This document shows, one piece after another, positions 43,830-53,085 of a stretch of DNA of 64,000 nucleotides; the stretch's first letter is position 1; every line of letters begins with the position of its first letter. Under the pieces are notes generated by a model. That model searched no databases. It saw nothing but the letters and a program-made list of their open reading frames with translations, and was not told where the DNA came from. The DNA comes from Chryseobacterium gleum (GTDB taxonomy: Bacteria > Bacteroidota > Bacteroidia > Flavobacteriales_D > Crocinitomicaceae): assembly GCA_945897805.1 (NCBI GenBank), contig CAMDFX010000001.1:558001-622000 (forward strand), given 5' to 3'. The position numbers and the translations under genes are program-made.

Positions 43830-44225
43830 ATGAATAATATTTTAGCAAGTATTTGTATGTCATTCCTATTGTTTGCTTGCAGCGATAGTGAAAATGTTGA
43901 AGTTGGAAATAAAACAGAAATGGAAGTTCAATCTGTTGTGGATGCAGGAAAAGTGATGTTAGGTGAAATCGTTCACGCATCATTTACTGTGAAAAATACT
44001 GGAGATTATCCTTTGATTTTAGCGGAAGTGAAAGGTTCTTGTACTTGCACAGTAGCTGAGTATCCAAAAGATCCTATTGCTCCCGGTGAAAGCGCCACAA
44101 TCAAAGCAAATATAAAAACAGATAGAGCATCACCAGGAACTTTAAGTAAAGAAGTGAGAATTGTTGCAAACACAGATCCTTCGATTACTCCAGTTCTAAT
44201 CAAAGCGAACGTAGTCAGAAAATAA
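43830..44225 (+). CDS. DUF1573 lipoprotein
   Basis: 131 residues. A lipobox (LLFACSDSEN, Cys17) marks a lipoprotein. The mature part is one DUF1573 Ig-like domain (DAGKVMLGEIVHASFTVKNTGDYPL, CTCTVAEYPKDPIAPGESATIKANI), related to ASPM-SPD-2-Hydin folds. The Cys-Thr-Cys pair is conserved in the family. The molecular role is unknown; the nusB-DUF1573-yajC order is frequent in Bacteroidota. Confidence 0.88.
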   Translation: MNNILASICMSFLLFACSDSENVEVGNKTEMEVQSVVDAGKVMLGEIVHASFTVKNTGDYPLILAEVKGSCTCTVAEYPKDPIAPGESATIKANIKTDRASPGTLSKEVRIVANTDPSITPVLIKANVVRK

Positions 44226-44266
44226 ATATATAACCAAAAATAAAACAATAATTTAAATCAAATAAA

Positions 44267-44539
44267 ATGAAAGACGGCGCAGGTCAAATAGTAATGTTGT
44301 TGATGATTGTAGTAGTTTTCTACTTTTTCATGATCAGACCACAACAGAAAAAACAAAAAGAGCAGAAAAATTTCAGAGCGAATTTAGCTCCAGGAGATAA
44401 AGTAGTTACAATTGGAGGAATCCATGGTAAAATTTTAGAAGTTTCTGATGCTACAGTGTTGTTGAATTGCGAAGGAAGTAAAATCCGTTTTGCTAAATCA
44501 GCAATCGCCCAAACAGCTAGTGATCAATTAGAAGCTTAA
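44267..44539 (+). CDS. yajC: preprotein translocase subunit YajC
   Basis: 90 residues, one N-terminal membrane segment (about 6-24) ending FFMIRPQQKKQKEQKNF, the YajC hallmark, followed by a small soluble domain (GDKVVTIGGIHGKILEVSDATVLL). YajC associates with SecDF in the inner membrane and assists Sec export. It follows the DUF1573 gene and ends at a good terminator. Confidence 0.95.
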   Translation: MKDGAGQIVMLLMIVVVFYFFMIRPQQKKQKEQKNFRANLAPGDKVVTIGGIHGKILEVSDATVLLNCEGSKIRFAKSAIAQTASDQLEA

Positions 44540-44559
44540 TTTCTTTTTTTTTAAAATTG

Positions 44560-44594
44560 AATCGGGTTGCAGAAATGTGATCCGATTTTTTTTT
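44560..44594 (+). terminator. terminator after yajC
   Basis: AATCGG (44560-44565) pairs with CCGATT (44582-44587), extended by wobble pairs, and is followed by a long T-run to 44594. Confidence 0.8.
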
Positions 44595-44595
44595 G

Positions 44596-45288
44596 CTATT
44601 TTACTGAGTTGGCTTTTTTGATTATTTTACTCTGTTTCTGAATTTCTTTTTGCTTTTGCCTAATCTCTTGCACTCTTTTTCTGGATTCTTTGACATCTTC
44701 GCGATACGCTGCCATATTGATTTTATATTGTTTTTTGTCAATCATTTGTGGATTTGGATTAAATTCCAGTAAATCATCTTGAATTTGCAATATTATTTGC
44801 TCAGTCATATAATCTTCACCTGCTGGTTCATATTTTACATTGAAATTTTGTTCCCAGATTTTCCCTATCTGCTCAAACCATTCAGCCTGAAATTTCCCGC
44901 GGTATTTTTGAATAATTTCACTGGCTGTCAATCCCGTTTCTCTGTGGATTAATTTCATCAACAAAACGCCATCTTGCCGGTATAAATCTCTGATTACATA
45001 AGTGTAATCTTCCTTGAGTTTTTCATGTGCCTTTTTATTGTGTTTTTTCTTTTTTCTTTTAGAATCAATTTCTATAAGTTCAGCATCAAATTTTTTCAAT
45101 AAACTCGCCGCATGCAAAGCGTAAGGATATAATTTTCTGATTTTTTCGACTTGTCGTTCAAAAGCCCACTTATTTTGGAAAACAGTCAATTCACTCAATC
45201 GCTGGATGTGCAATGTATCTTGCACTTGAGCGAAAATGTTCGCGCTGCAAATCAATAGAAATCCGACGAGTAAAAATGTATATTTCAT
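44596..45288 (-). CDS. DUF4294 family secreted protein
   Basis: 230 residues with a signal peptide (MKYTFLLVGFLLICSANIFAQ). The DUF4294 core includes AFERQVEKIRKLYPYALHAASLLKKFDAELIEIDSKRKKKKH, GVLLMKLIHRETGLTASEIIQKYRGKFQAEWFEQIGKIWEQNFNVKY. The C-terminus is a lysine- and glutamine-rich helix. The family is Bacteroidota-specific with no known role; the HRETG segment is strongly conserved in it. A CAAAGATA at 45353-45360 is a weak minus-strand -7 candidate. Confidence 0.85.
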   Translation of the reverse strand: MKYTFLLVGFLLICSANIFAQVQDTLHIQRLSELTVFQNKWAFERQVEKIRKLYPYALHAASLLKKFDAELIEIDSKRKKKKHNKKAHEKLKEDYTYVIRDLYRQDGVLLMKLIHRETGLTASEIIQKYRGKFQAEWFEQIGKIWEQNFNVKYEPAGEDYMTEQIILQIQDDLLEFNPNPQMIDKKQYKINMAAYREDVKESRKRVQEIRQKQKEIQKQSKIIKKANSVK

Positions 45289-45381
45289 TTGACTAAAAAT
45301 AAATGATATCGCTTAATTAATTTAAATGAACCAAAAATCTTTGTTATTTTAGCAAAGATATTGCCATTTTATTCTTTATTA

Positions 45382-45813
45382 ATGAAAAAACTGAAAATCT
45401 TATTTATTTGTTGCTTGATTTTTTCGAGTTGTGATTCAAATAACACTGATTCAACACCCAAAGAAAAACGCCCCGTAAAAAAAGAGAAAGTGGCAGAAGT
45501 TACTGGGGATCAATTATTGAATGTCAAAGAAAAACCCAAAAGAAACCTGAAAGAAAAGCAGGTGAATCACGAAAAAATCGTTTCTAAATATGGAGAACAA
45601 TGGGATTTCTGTTCCTGCGTTCGGGCAAATGATTCAATCAATAGTGCTTCACAAAAAGGCTTGAGTGAAAAACAAGCTGAACGGTTAATCAAACGTTGGG
45701 AAGTAGTTGAAGTCAAGTGCAAAGAATTTCTCACCAATCCCAATCGCACGCCAGAAGAACGAGAATTACATGAGAAGAAAGTAGCAAAGTGTTTGAAAAG
45801 TGCTAAAAAATAA
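45382..45813 (+). CDS. small lipoprotein with C-x-C and paired cysteines
   Basis: I choose the ATG at 45382 over an in-frame TTG at 45361, as it begins a lipoprotein signal (MKKLKILFICCLIFSSCDSNN). A Lys-rich linker follows, then a compact domain WDFCSCVRANDSINSASQKG and WEVVEVKCKEFLTNPNRTPEERELHEKKVAKCLKSAKK with Cys residues that could form two disulfides. I recall similar small domains in Bacteroidota hypothetical lipoproteins but no assigned function. It is a single gene convergent with gcvT. Confidence 0.75.
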   Translation: MKKLKILFICCLIFSSCDSNNTDSTPKEKRPVKKEKVAEVTGDQLLNVKEKPKRNLKEKQVNHEKIVSKYGEQWDFCSCVRANDSINSASQKGLSEKQAERLIKRWEVVEVKCKEFLTNPNRTPEERELHEKKVAKCLKSAKK

Positions 45814-45814
45814 A

Positions 45815-45840
45815 AAGGCTTCAAGTTTCCTCAAAGCCTT
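45815..45840 (-). terminator. terminator between the lipoprotein gene and gcvT
   Basis: AAGGCTT (45815-45821) pairs with AAGCCTT (45834-45840). In minus direction a T-rich stretch follows (complement of 45803-45814), so it mainly ends gcvT. The plus-strand gene stops just before it. Confidence 0.7.
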
Positions 45841-45860
45841 CATCATATTTCTTGCAATTA

Positions 45861-46943
45861 TTATTTCTTGTAAAATGGCAATTTAACCACTTTTGCTTTG
45901 ATACCTTTTTCTCTGATTTCTACAAAGATTTCAGAATCTACAGCTGTAAATTCAGTGTTTACATATCCCATTCCAATAGCTATTTTCATAGATGGTGATT
46001 GAGTTCCTGAAGTAACTTTTCCAATCACATTTCCTGCCGCATCGATAATTCGGTAATCGTGACGCGGAATTCCGCGGTCAACCATTTCAAAAGCAACAAG
46101 TTTTTTGGAAACTCCAACTTCTTTTTGGTTTTGCAAAAATACTGAATCGATGAATTCTTTGTTGAATTTTGTAATCCATCCCAAACCTGCTTCCAACGGA
46201 GAAGTACTATCGTCAATGTCATTTCCATACAAACAGAATCCCATTTCTAATCTCAAAGTATCTCGAGCAGCCAAACCAATTGGTTTGATTCCATAACTTG
46301 ATCCAGCTTCAAAAACTTTGTCCCAAATTTGTTCTACTTCACTGTTTTTGCAGTAAATTTCAAAACCTCCACTTCCTGTATATCCAGTTGCAGAAATAAT
46401 AACATTCTCAATTCCAGCAAATTCTGCTACCTCAAAATGGTAGTATTTTATGTCCGCTAACTGAACGGTAGTCAATGATTGCATAGCCTCAACAGCTTTG
46501 GGCCCTTGAATTGCTAACAGTGAATAATCATCAGATAAATTGCGCATTTCAACACCAAATGAATTGTGAGAAGAAATCCAGTTCCAATCTTTTTCAATAT
46601 TTGAAGCATTTACTACCAATAAATATTGCTCTTCTTTCATCCTATAAACAATCAAATCATCTACAATTCCTCCTTTTCCATTTGGCAAGCAGCTGTATTG
46701 TGCTCTTCCAATTGTCAAAGTTGAAGCGTCATTTGTTGTGACTTTTTGAATCAAAGCCAAAGCATTTGGTCCAGTTAATAAAAATTCTCCCATGTGAGAC
46801 ACATCAAAAACGCCTACAGCATTCCTAACTGTCTCATGTTCCGCATTCACACCCTCGTATTGAACCGGCATATTATATCCTGCAAAAGGAACCATTTTTG
46901 CACCAAGCGCAATGTGTTTTTCTGATAATGCTGTGTTTTTCAT
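45861..46943 (-). CDS. gcvT: glycine cleavage system T protein (aminomethyltransferase)
   Basis: 360 residues, full length. N-terminus [46 protein letters not shown] is the family signature with the folate-site Asp (FDVSHMGE). Later motifs are [29 protein letters not shown] and [22 protein letters not shown]. The protein transfers the methylene group of the aminomethyl-lipoyl H protein to tetrahydrofolate. gcvH and gcvP are not in the window. A -7 element is visible upstream. Confidence 0.95.
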   Translation of the reverse strand: MKNTALSEKHIALGAKMVPFAGYNMPVQYEGVNAEHETVRNAVGVFDVSHMGEFLLTGPNALALIQKVTTNDASTLTIGRAQYSCLPNGKGGIVDDLIVYRMKEEQYLLVVNASNIEKDWNWISSHNSFGVEMRNLSDDYSLLAIQGPKAVEAMQSLTTVQLADIKYYHFEVAEFAGIENVIISATGYTGSGGFEIYCKNSEVEQIWDKVFEAGSSYGIKPIGLAARDTLRLEMGFCLYGNDIDDSTSPLEAGLGWITKFNKEFIDSVFLQNQKEVGVSKKLVAFEMVDRGIPRHDYRIIDAAGNVIGKVTSGTQSPSMKIAIGMGYVNTEFTAVDSEIFVEIREKGIKAKVVKLPFYKK

Positions 46944-46980
46944 TTCTATAATTATTTTTTTGTTCGAATTCTTAGCGCAA

Positions 46981-46988
46981 CAAATTTA
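46981..46988 (-). promoter_or_regulatory. candidate -7 element for gcvT
   Basis: TAAATTTG on the minus strand (followed by TTGCGC); the start is expected near 46974, about 30 nt before the ATG at 46943. No TTG at the usual -33 distance. The rest of the gap up to 47093 shows nothing else recognisable. Confidence 0.4.
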
Positions 46989-47093
46989 GAAATAATAATA
47001 AGATTTTGCGGTTTTAATCTTGCTTTCTTTCTCACCTTAAAGGCTAATTTTTGAACACTTTTCCGAATGATAAAATAATTAGAACTTCTCTAA

Positions 47094-47497
47094 AGGGTAA
47101 AACTTATTTTGAGGTGCTGAGACCATTTTTTAGTTCAGAAAATTTAAAGGTACTAATTTATAGTTCTGTAATTGATCGACTGAATTAACAGAACTTAAAT
47201 CGAAGCGTTTAAAAAAAAGTGGATATTGAAGAAGATAGCCGTCCTAGTGATTGGACGGTTTTTGAAACGCGCTGAAAAGTGTAAACGAAAGAGATAGCGA
47301 TAGCTCATCGATAGAAGTCACTTTTTAGAAGTTTTAAAAATGCTGTAGTTTACGGAAGCAAGTTCAATCGCGAAGACTTGATTTTCTTTTGTTACTTTAC
47401 TTTCATCAAGGAAAGAAAAGTAAAAATCTTGGATGGAAAGACCATTTTGATATTTAACGTAAATTTTTAGTCAGCACCTCAAAATAAATAAGACCCT
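47094..47497. mobile_element. 404-bp MITE-like structured inverted-repeat element
   Basis: The ends are 27-bp imperfect inverted repeats (23 of 27 matches): AGGGT, five mostly unmatched bases, then the 17-mer TTATTTTGAGGTGCTGA on the left (47104-47120) and its exact complement on the right (47471-47487). CTA occurs just outside both ends (47090-47092 and 47498-47500) and may be a target duplication. Inside are more inverted repeats: GTTCTGT/ACAGAAC (47163-47194), GCGTTT/AAACGC (47205-47270), CCGTCC/GGACGG with T-run (47239-47263), AAAAGTG/CACTTTT (47275-47325), and a 13-bp stem with one mismatch (47392-47423). There is no open reading frame of note. Confidence 0.65.
47239..47263 (+). terminator. 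terminator-like hairpin inside the 404-bp element
   Basis: CCGTCC (47239-47244), loop TAGTGATT, GGACGG (47253-47258), then five T. It is GC-rich against its surroundings. Confidence 0.65.
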
Positions 47498-47535
47498 CTA
47501 TCAACTAAAATGAAAAAAAGCAATGTTTTATTGAT

Positions 47536-47543
47536 TATATTTG
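47536..47543 (+). promoter_or_regulatory. candidate -7 element for the carboxyltransferase gene
   Basis: TATATTTG lies 24 nt before the ATG at 47567, inside the first codons of the longer reading from 47510. It supports 47567 as the true start. No good TTG at the usual -33 distance. Confidence 0.35.
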
Positions 47544-47566
47544 AAAACTTAAAATTTGAAAAATTC

Positions 47567-49210
47567 ATGGCAATAACTTCGAAAGAACTCGAATTCAATA
47601 TGAATGAAGACCAAATGAGATTGAAAATTTCTCGTTTAGATCAAGAATTGGCAAAGATTTATGAAGGAGGCGGAAAAAAACGCATTGATAAACTTCATGA
47701 AAAAGGAAAGCTTTCTGCTCGTGAACGCATTGAATTGCTGCTTGATAAAAACAGTAAACGCATTGAAATTGGTGCTTTAGCTGGTTATGGAATGTACGAA
47801 GCTGAAGGCGGTTGTCCTGCCGGTGGTGTAGTGGTTGTTATTGGTTTTGTTTCTGGTAAACAATGCATTGTGGTTGCAAATGATGCAACAGTGAAAGCAG
47901 GGGCTTGGTTTCCAATTACAGGAAAGAAAAATCTTCGTGCACAAGAAATCGCGATGGAAAATCGCCTGCCAATCATTTATTTAGTGGATTCTGCTGGTGT
48001 TTATTTGCCAATGCAAGATGAAATTTTTCCTGATAAAGAACATTTTGGTCGCATTTTCAGAAACAATGCAATGATGAGCTCTCAAGGAATTGTTCAAATT
48101 GCTGCAGTAATGGGTAGTTGTGTAGCTGGGGGCGCTTATTTGCCAATTATGTCTGACGAATCCTTGATTGTAAACGGCACGGGAACAATTTTTTTAGCGG
48201 GTTCTTATTTGGTAAAAGCAGCGATTGGCGAAAATATTGACAATGAAACTTTGGGTGGCGCACACACACACACGGAAATTTCAGGTGTTTGTGATTATAA
48301 GACTGAAAATGATCAAGAATGTTTGGCCACAATTCGTGAATTAATTGATAAAATTGGTCATTCTGAAAATGCTGGATTTGACAGAAAAGAAAGTATTCCT
48401 TCGCAAGTAAATGAAAGAGATATTCACGGACTTTTCCCTGCTGAAAGAGGAAAAACGTACAATGTAAAAGAAATTATAAAATGGTTGGTTGATGATTCCA
48501 AATTTACGGAATACAAAGCCGATTATGGAAAAACCATTGTTTGTGCCTATGCCAGAGTGGATGGCTGGAGCGTTGGAATTGTGGCCAATCAAAGAGAAAT
48601 TGTTAAAAGCGCCAAAGGTGAAATGCAAATGGGTGGAGTGATTTACAATGATTCTGCTGACAAAGCTGCTCGTTTTATTATGAATTGCAATCAAAAAAAT
48701 ATTCCATTGGTTTTTTTAACGGATGTGAGCGGATTTATGGTTGGTTCAAAATCAGAGCACGCTGGCATTATAAAAGACGGTGCGAAAATGGTTAACGCGA
48801 TGGCAAATTCTGTAGTTCCAAAATTCTCCATCATCATGGGTAATTCTTATGGCGCAGGAAATTATGCCATGTGCGGAAAAGCGTATGATCCACGCTTGAT
48901 TGTAGGTTGGCCAACAGCTGAAATCGCTGTGATGAGTGGCGCTGCTGCTGCTAAAACATTGCTGTCAATTGAAATAGCCTCTTTGCAAGCCAAAGGAGAA
49001 GAAATTACAAAAGAGCGCGAAACAGAATTGTATAACAAAATCAAAGACCGCTACGATTCTCAAATTTCACCATACTATGCGGGTTCAAGATTGTGGGTTG
49101 ATGCAATCATTGATCCTATTGAAACAAAAAAAATTATCTCTATGGGAATTGAAATGGCCAATAATAAAAGGGCCGAGAAACCCTACAATGTTGGTGTAAT
49201 TCAAACTTAA
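47567..49210 (+). CDS. acyl-CoA carboxylase beta (carboxyltransferase) subunit
   Basis: 547 residues from ATG 47567 (an ATG at 47510 would add 19 residues that cover a promoter-like TATATTTG). Carboxyltransferase domains show KGKLSARERIELLLD, EGGCPAGGVVVVIG, YLVDSAGVYLPMQDEIFPDKEHFGRIFRNNA, FLTDVSGFMVG, GAGNYAMCGKAYDPRLIVGWPTAEIAVMSG. The DSAGVYLPMQ-EIFPD pattern is of the methylcrotonyl-CoA carboxylase beta type; propionyl-CoA carboxylase is the alternative. It works with a biotin-carrying alpha subunit that is not in the window. A role in leucine breakdown would fit the leucine dehydrogenase nearby. Confidence 0.88.
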   Translation: MAITSKELEFNMNEDQMRLKISRLDQELAKIYEGGGKKRIDKLHEKGKLSARERIELLLDKNSKRIEIGALAGYGMYEAEGGCPAGGVVVVIGFVSGKQCIVVANDATVKAGAWFPITGKKNLRAQEIAMENRLPIIYLVDSAGVYLPMQDEIFPDKEHFGRIFRNNAMMSSQGIVQIAAVMGSCVAGGAYLPIMSDESLIVNGTGTIFLAGSYLVKAAIGENIDNETLGGAHTHTEISGVCDYKTENDQECLATIRELIDKIGHSENAGFDRKESIPSQVNERDIHGLFPAERGKTYNVKEIIKWLVDDSKFTEYKADYGKTIVCAYARVDGWSVGIVANQREIVKSAKGEMQMGGVIYNDSADKAARFIMNCNQKNIPLVFLTDVSGFMVGSKSEHAGIIKDGAKMVNAMANSVVPKFSIIMGNSYGAGNYAMCGKAYDPRLIVGWPTAEIAVMSGAAAAKTLLSIEIASLQAKGEEITKERETELYNKIKDRYDSQISPYYAGSRLWVDAIIDPIETKKIISMGIEMANNKRAEKPYNVGVIQT

Positions 49211-49216
49211 TTTTAG

Positions 49217-49675
49217 ATGATATTAGATTGGCAAATAAAACATTTTAGTGAAATTTCTCTTGTTGAATTTCATGATTTGATGGCACTTAGAATTAAGATT
49301 TTTGTTGTCGAACAAAATTGTCCTTACCAAGAAATTGATGGGAAAGATTTAAAATCGCACCATTTAATAGGTCGTGATGATTTAGGGAATATTGTTGCAA
49401 CAGCAAGAATTTTACCAGCGGGAATTTCTTACAAAGAAGTTTCAATCGGTAGGGTGGCCATTGATGAAAGTGCAAGAGACAAAGGCAATGGACATGTGCT
49501 AATGGAAAAATGCATGGAATATATCGATGCAAAATTTGGACCATCAAATGTCCGTCTTTCCGCACAAAGTCATTTGGAGAAATATTACCAAAAACACGGA
49601 TTTGAATCAACAGGAAAAAGATACCTCGAAGATGATATTCCGCATGTTGAAATGTTATGCGAATTAGTAAAATAG
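49217..49675 (+). CDS. ElaA-like GNAT acetyltransferase
   Basis: 152 residues. A single GNAT domain of the ElaA type: LMALRIKIFVVEQNCPYQEIDGKDLKSHHLIG, then VSIGRVAIDESARDKGNGHVLMEKCMEYI, where the pyrophosphate-binding loop is R-D-K-G-N-G. It ends YYQKHGFESTGKRYLEDDIPHVEML. The substrate is unknown. It begins 6 nt after the carboxylase gene. Confidence 0.9.
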   Translation: MILDWQIKHFSEISLVEFHDLMALRIKIFVVEQNCPYQEIDGKDLKSHHLIGRDDLGNIVATARILPAGISYKEVSIGRVAIDESARDKGNGHVLMEKCMEYIDAKFGPSNVRLSAQSHLEKYYQKHGFESTGKRYLEDDIPHVEMLCELVK

Positions 49676-49695
49676 ATAAAGTTCAATAAATAATT

Positions 49696-51774
49696 ATGAT
49701 GAAGATAAATAGAATTTTTCAGTCAGTGCTGGTTTTAGGAATCGCTTCTGCATGCACAACTTCCAAAAATGCAGAGAGCGACAACGATGCTTCGTCTGTT
49801 GCGCATCAAGAAGTTAAAACTGGGGCAAAAACCATCGATTTGTCCTATTTAGACAAAACAATCAAACCAAAAGATGATTTCTTTAATTTTTCAAATGGAA
49901 CTTGGGTTAAAAATAATCCGATTCCTCCGAGTGAATCTCGCTGGGGAAGTTTCAATGAACTTGAAAAAGCCAATCAATCAAAGCTAATTGGGATTTTAAA
50001 TAAAGCCAAAGATGGTGGTTATGCCAATGATACCACTGCCCAAATTTTAGGGAATTATTATGCTTCTTATATTAACATGGAAGGCAGAAATAAATTGGCT
50101 TGGTCACCAATCAAAGGTGATTTATATAAAATCAATGAAATTGCACATTTCAAACAAATTGTTGAGGTGGTCGCTAACCAACATAAATATGGTGTCAACA
50201 GTCTTTTTGGTTTTGGTGTTGGACAAGATTTGAAAGATGTGAACAGCAATATTTCGTATTTTGGTCAAGGTGGTTTGGGATTACCCAACAAGGATTACTA
50301 CTTTCAAGATGACAAAAAAGATATTGTGGCAGCTTACAAAGAACACATTTCTAAAATGTTTCAAAAAATTGGAAATTCACCAGAAGAATCTGTTTTAGCA
50401 GCTGAAAATGTGATCAAATTTGAAACAATGTTGGCAGAAAAAATGATGTCGCCTGCAGAATTAAGGGTTCCAGAAAATAGCTACAATAAAATGTCCAAAG
50501 ACGAATTGAAAAAACTTTTCCCTGCTTTTGATTTTGAATTTTATTTGAAATCTGTCGGAAGTCAAGATTTTTCAGAAATTGTTGTTGGACAGAAAGATTA
50601 TCCAAAATTATTAAATGATTTATTGATTAATGTAGATGTCAAAGTTTGGAAAAGCTATTTGACATGGAAAACATTGAATCATTACGCTGGACATTTAGAT
50701 GAATCATTTGTGAAGTTGAATTTTAACTTTTACCAAAAAGTTTTAACAGGAAAAACACAAATGAAACCGATTGAAGAAAGGGCCGTGAATGAAATCACTC
50801 AAATGACAATTGGCGAAGGTTTAGGGAAATTATTTGTGGATCAATATTATTCTGAGAAATCTCAAGAAAGAGTAAATACGATGGTTGATAATTTACTTTT
50901 GACTTTTGAAGAAAGAATCAAAGCTTTGCCTTGGATGTCTTCCGAAACAAAAAAAGAAGCATTGAATAAATTGAAATCGATTGGAAGAAAATTAGGTTTT
51001 CCATCTAAATGGGAAAATTTTAGTGATTTGAAATTGTCTAAAACAGATTATGTCGCCAATATAAAAATGTGTGCAGTAAGAGATGTTAAAAAGAATTTTG
51101 AGGAATTATCTCAACCAATTGATAAAGCAAAATGGGGAATGCCAGCACACATGATTAATGCATATTATCATCCATTATTAAATGAAATTGCCTTTCCTGC
51201 TGGAATTATGCAAGCGCCATTTTTTGATGTAAATGCTGAAGATGCTGTAAATTATGGTAGAATTGGAATGGTGATTGGCCATGAATTTACGCATGGATTT
51301 GATGATATGGGTTCTAAATTTGCTGCCGATGGAAGTTTTACGAATTGGTGGTCAGAAAGCGATAGAAAATTATTCGAAGAAAGAACAGCATTATTGGGTG
51401 CAACTTTTGCCGGTTTTTGTCCAATTGATGGTCACTGTGTCAATCCTGATTTGACAATGGGAGAAAATATTGCAGATTTAGGAGGAATCACTTTGGCATA
51501 TTACGCTTACGCCAAAACAGAGGAGTATAAATCTGGAAAAGTGATGGAAGGTTATACGCCAGCGCAAAGATTTTTCATCTCTTTTGCTCAACTATGGAAA
51601 ATTAATTACACGGAAGCAGAATTGAAAAACAGAATTGCCAATGATCCTCATTCTCCTGGAATGTATAGGGTCAATGGTCCACTGATGAACTGTCCAGAAT
51701 TTTTTGAAGCTTTCAATATAAAAGAAGGTGACAAAATGAGGAATTCAACGGTGAAAATTGCCAAAATCTGGTAA
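49696..51774 (+). CDS. M13 family zinc metallopeptidase, lipoprotein
   Basis: 692 residues. A signal sequence with lipobox (GIASACTTS) suggests a lipid-anchored periplasmic or surface enzyme. The N-terminal M13 domain starts LDKTIKPKDDFFNFSNGTWVKNNPIPPSESRWGSFNEL. The zinc site is HEFTH (His529, Glu530, His533), with the third ligand Glu in GENIADLGG. NAYYHPLLNEIAFPAGIMQAPFF is typical of neprilysin-like M13 peptidases, which cleave short peptides. It ends at a good terminator. Confidence 0.95.
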   Translation: MMKINRIFQSVLVLGIASACTTSKNAESDNDASSVAHQEVKTGAKTIDLSYLDKTIKPKDDFFNFSNGTWVKNNPIPPSESRWGSFNELEKANQSKLIGILNKAKDGGYANDTTAQILGNYYASYINMEGRNKLAWSPIKGDLYKINEIAHFKQIVEVVANQHKYGVNSLFGFGVGQDLKDVNSNISYFGQGGLGLPNKDYYFQDDKKDIVAAYKEHISKMFQKIGNSPEESVLAAENVIKFETMLAEKMMSPAELRVPENSYNKMSKDELKKLFPAFDFEFYLKSVGSQDFSEIVVGQKDYPKLLNDLLINVDVKVWKSYLTWKTLNHYAGHLDESFVKLNFNFYQKVLTGKTQMKPIEERAVNEITQMTIGEGLGKLFVDQYYSEKSQERVNTMVDNLLLTFEERIKALPWMSSETKKEALNKLKSIGRKLGFPSKWENFSDLKLSKTDYVANIKMCAVRDVKKNFEELSQPIDKAKWGMPAHMINAYYHPLLNEIAFPAGIMQAPFFDVNAEDAVNYGRIGMVIGHEFTHGFDDMGSKFAADGSFTNWWSESDRKLFEERTALLGATFAGFCPIDGHCVNPDLTMGENIADLGGITLAYYAYAKTEEYKSGKVMEGYTPAQRFFISFAQLWKINYTEAELKNRIANDPHSPGMYRVNGPLMNCPEFFEAFNIKEGDKMRNSTVKIAKIW

Positions 51775-51785
51775 ATAAAGCAAAG

Positions 51786-51813
51786 AAAAGACGTCAGCAA
51801 TGGCGTCTTTTTT
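51786..51813 (+). terminator. terminator after the M13 peptidase gene
   Basis: AAAAGACG (51786-51793) pairs with CGTCTTTT (51804-51811), 10-nt loop, and T continues to 51813. Confidence 0.85.
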
Positions 51814-51833
51814 AATGTTGTCCAATTACTAAA

Positions 51834-53078
51834 ATGATCGAAAAATCTAAGCATTTACTCATTATCGGATTCGTTTTTCCAGAGCCAGCTTCATCTGCTG
51901 CCGGTACTAGAATGATGCAATTAATTGATTTGTTTAAATCGCAAGGATTTCAAGTAACTTTCGCCAGTCCTGCTTCAGACAGTGAATTTGCTTGTGACAT
52001 TGAAAATATTGGAATTAAAAAAGTTTCTATCATTTTAAATGATGCTTCTTTTGATGATTTTGTAATCGAATTGAATCCCGAAATTGTGTTGTTTGATCGC
52101 TTTATGATGGAGGAACAATTTGGCTGGCGCGTATCTGAAAATTGCCCAAATGCAACCAGAATATTAGATACTGAAGATTTACATTGTTTGCGATTGGCTA
52201 GACAAAACGCATGGAAATTAAAGGTGCCTTTTGAGAATGAAATGCTTTATTCGGAAGTTGCAAAGAGAGAATTAGCAAGTATTTTAAGGTGCGATTTGAG
52301 TTTAATAATTTCCGAATTTGAAATGGATGTTTTGCAAAATATATTTCAAATTCCGCCTTTTATTTTGCACTTTTTACCGCTTTTTATTGATGAACAATTA
52401 CTGAATAAAAGTCACGATTTGCCAACTTTCGACGAAAGAAAGCATTTCATATTTATTGGTAATTTTTTGCACGAGCCAAACTGGAATGCTGTTTTGTATT
52501 TGAAAGAATCAATTTGGCCTAAAATCAGAGAAAAATTACCAGAATCCGAACTGCATATTTACGGTGCCTATTCATCTCAAAAAGTATTGAATTTGCATAA
52601 TCAATCTCAAGGTTTTATAGTTAAAAATAGGGCAGAGGAAGTTTATGAAGTTATGAAAACTGCAAAAGTTTGTCTGGCTCCTTTGAGATTTGGCGCAGGA
52701 ATAAAGGGAAAGCTTCTAGATGCAATGATTGCAGGCACGCCCAATGGAACAACGTCTGTCGCCGCAGAATCTATGCATGGAAAATTGCCTTGGAGTGGAT
52801 TTGTTTCAGATGATATTGACGATTTCGTCGCCAATGCGGTTGAATTATACACCAATAAAATTTCATGGAAACAAGCACAAACAAATGGATTCGAAATTTG
52901 TGATAAAAGATATTTGAAAAAAATCTTTGAAAGCGATTTTGGTGAACTAATAAATCAAATTGAGAAGAATAAAACTCAGCGCCGACAAAACAATTTCATT
53001 GGAGAAATCCTCAAACATCATACAGTTTCAAGCACCAAATATATGTCCAAATGGATTGAAGAAAAGAATAAGAAATAA
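51834..53078 (+). CDS. glycosyltransferase, GT4-like
   Basis: 414 residues with two Rossmann-like halves. The N-terminal part begins LLIIGFVFPEPASSAAGTRMMQLIDLFKSQG, and the C-terminal part contains IFIGNFLHEPNWNAVLYLKESIWPKIREKLPESELHIYGAY and CLAPLRFGAGIKGKLLDAMIAGTPNGTTSVAAESMHG, matching family 4 glycosyltransferase donor-site motifs. Donor and acceptor are unknown. No signal peptide or membrane segment. It is convergent with the oxidoreductase gene, 7 nt apart, with no obvious terminator between. Confidence 0.85.
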   Translation: MIEKSKHLLIIGFVFPEPASSAAGTRMMQLIDLFKSQGFQVTFASPASDSEFACDIENIGIKKVSIILNDASFDDFVIELNPEIVLFDRFMMEEQFGWRVSENCPNATRILDTEDLHCLRLARQNAWKLKVPFENEMLYSEVAKRELASILRCDLSLIISEFEMDVLQNIFQIPPFILHFLPLFIDEQLLNKSHDLPTFDERKHFIFIGNFLHEPNWNAVLYLKESIWPKIREKLPESELHIYGAYSSQKVLNLHNQSQGFIVKNRAEEVYEVMKTAKVCLAPLRFGAGIKGKLLDAMIAGTPNGTTSVAAESMHGKLPWSGFVSDDIDDFVANAVELYTNKISWKQAQTNGFEICDKRYLKKIFESDFGELINQIEKNKTQRRQNNFIGEILKHHTVSSTKYMSKWIEEKNKK

Positions 53079-53085
53079 ATTGATT

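Noticed and set aside
47510-47566. Longer N-terminus of the carboxyltransferase from ATG 47510
   Set aside because: These codons cover a promoter-like TATATTTG and give a hydrophobic head not expected in this cytosolic family; 47567 is preferred, though the longer form cannot be excluded.
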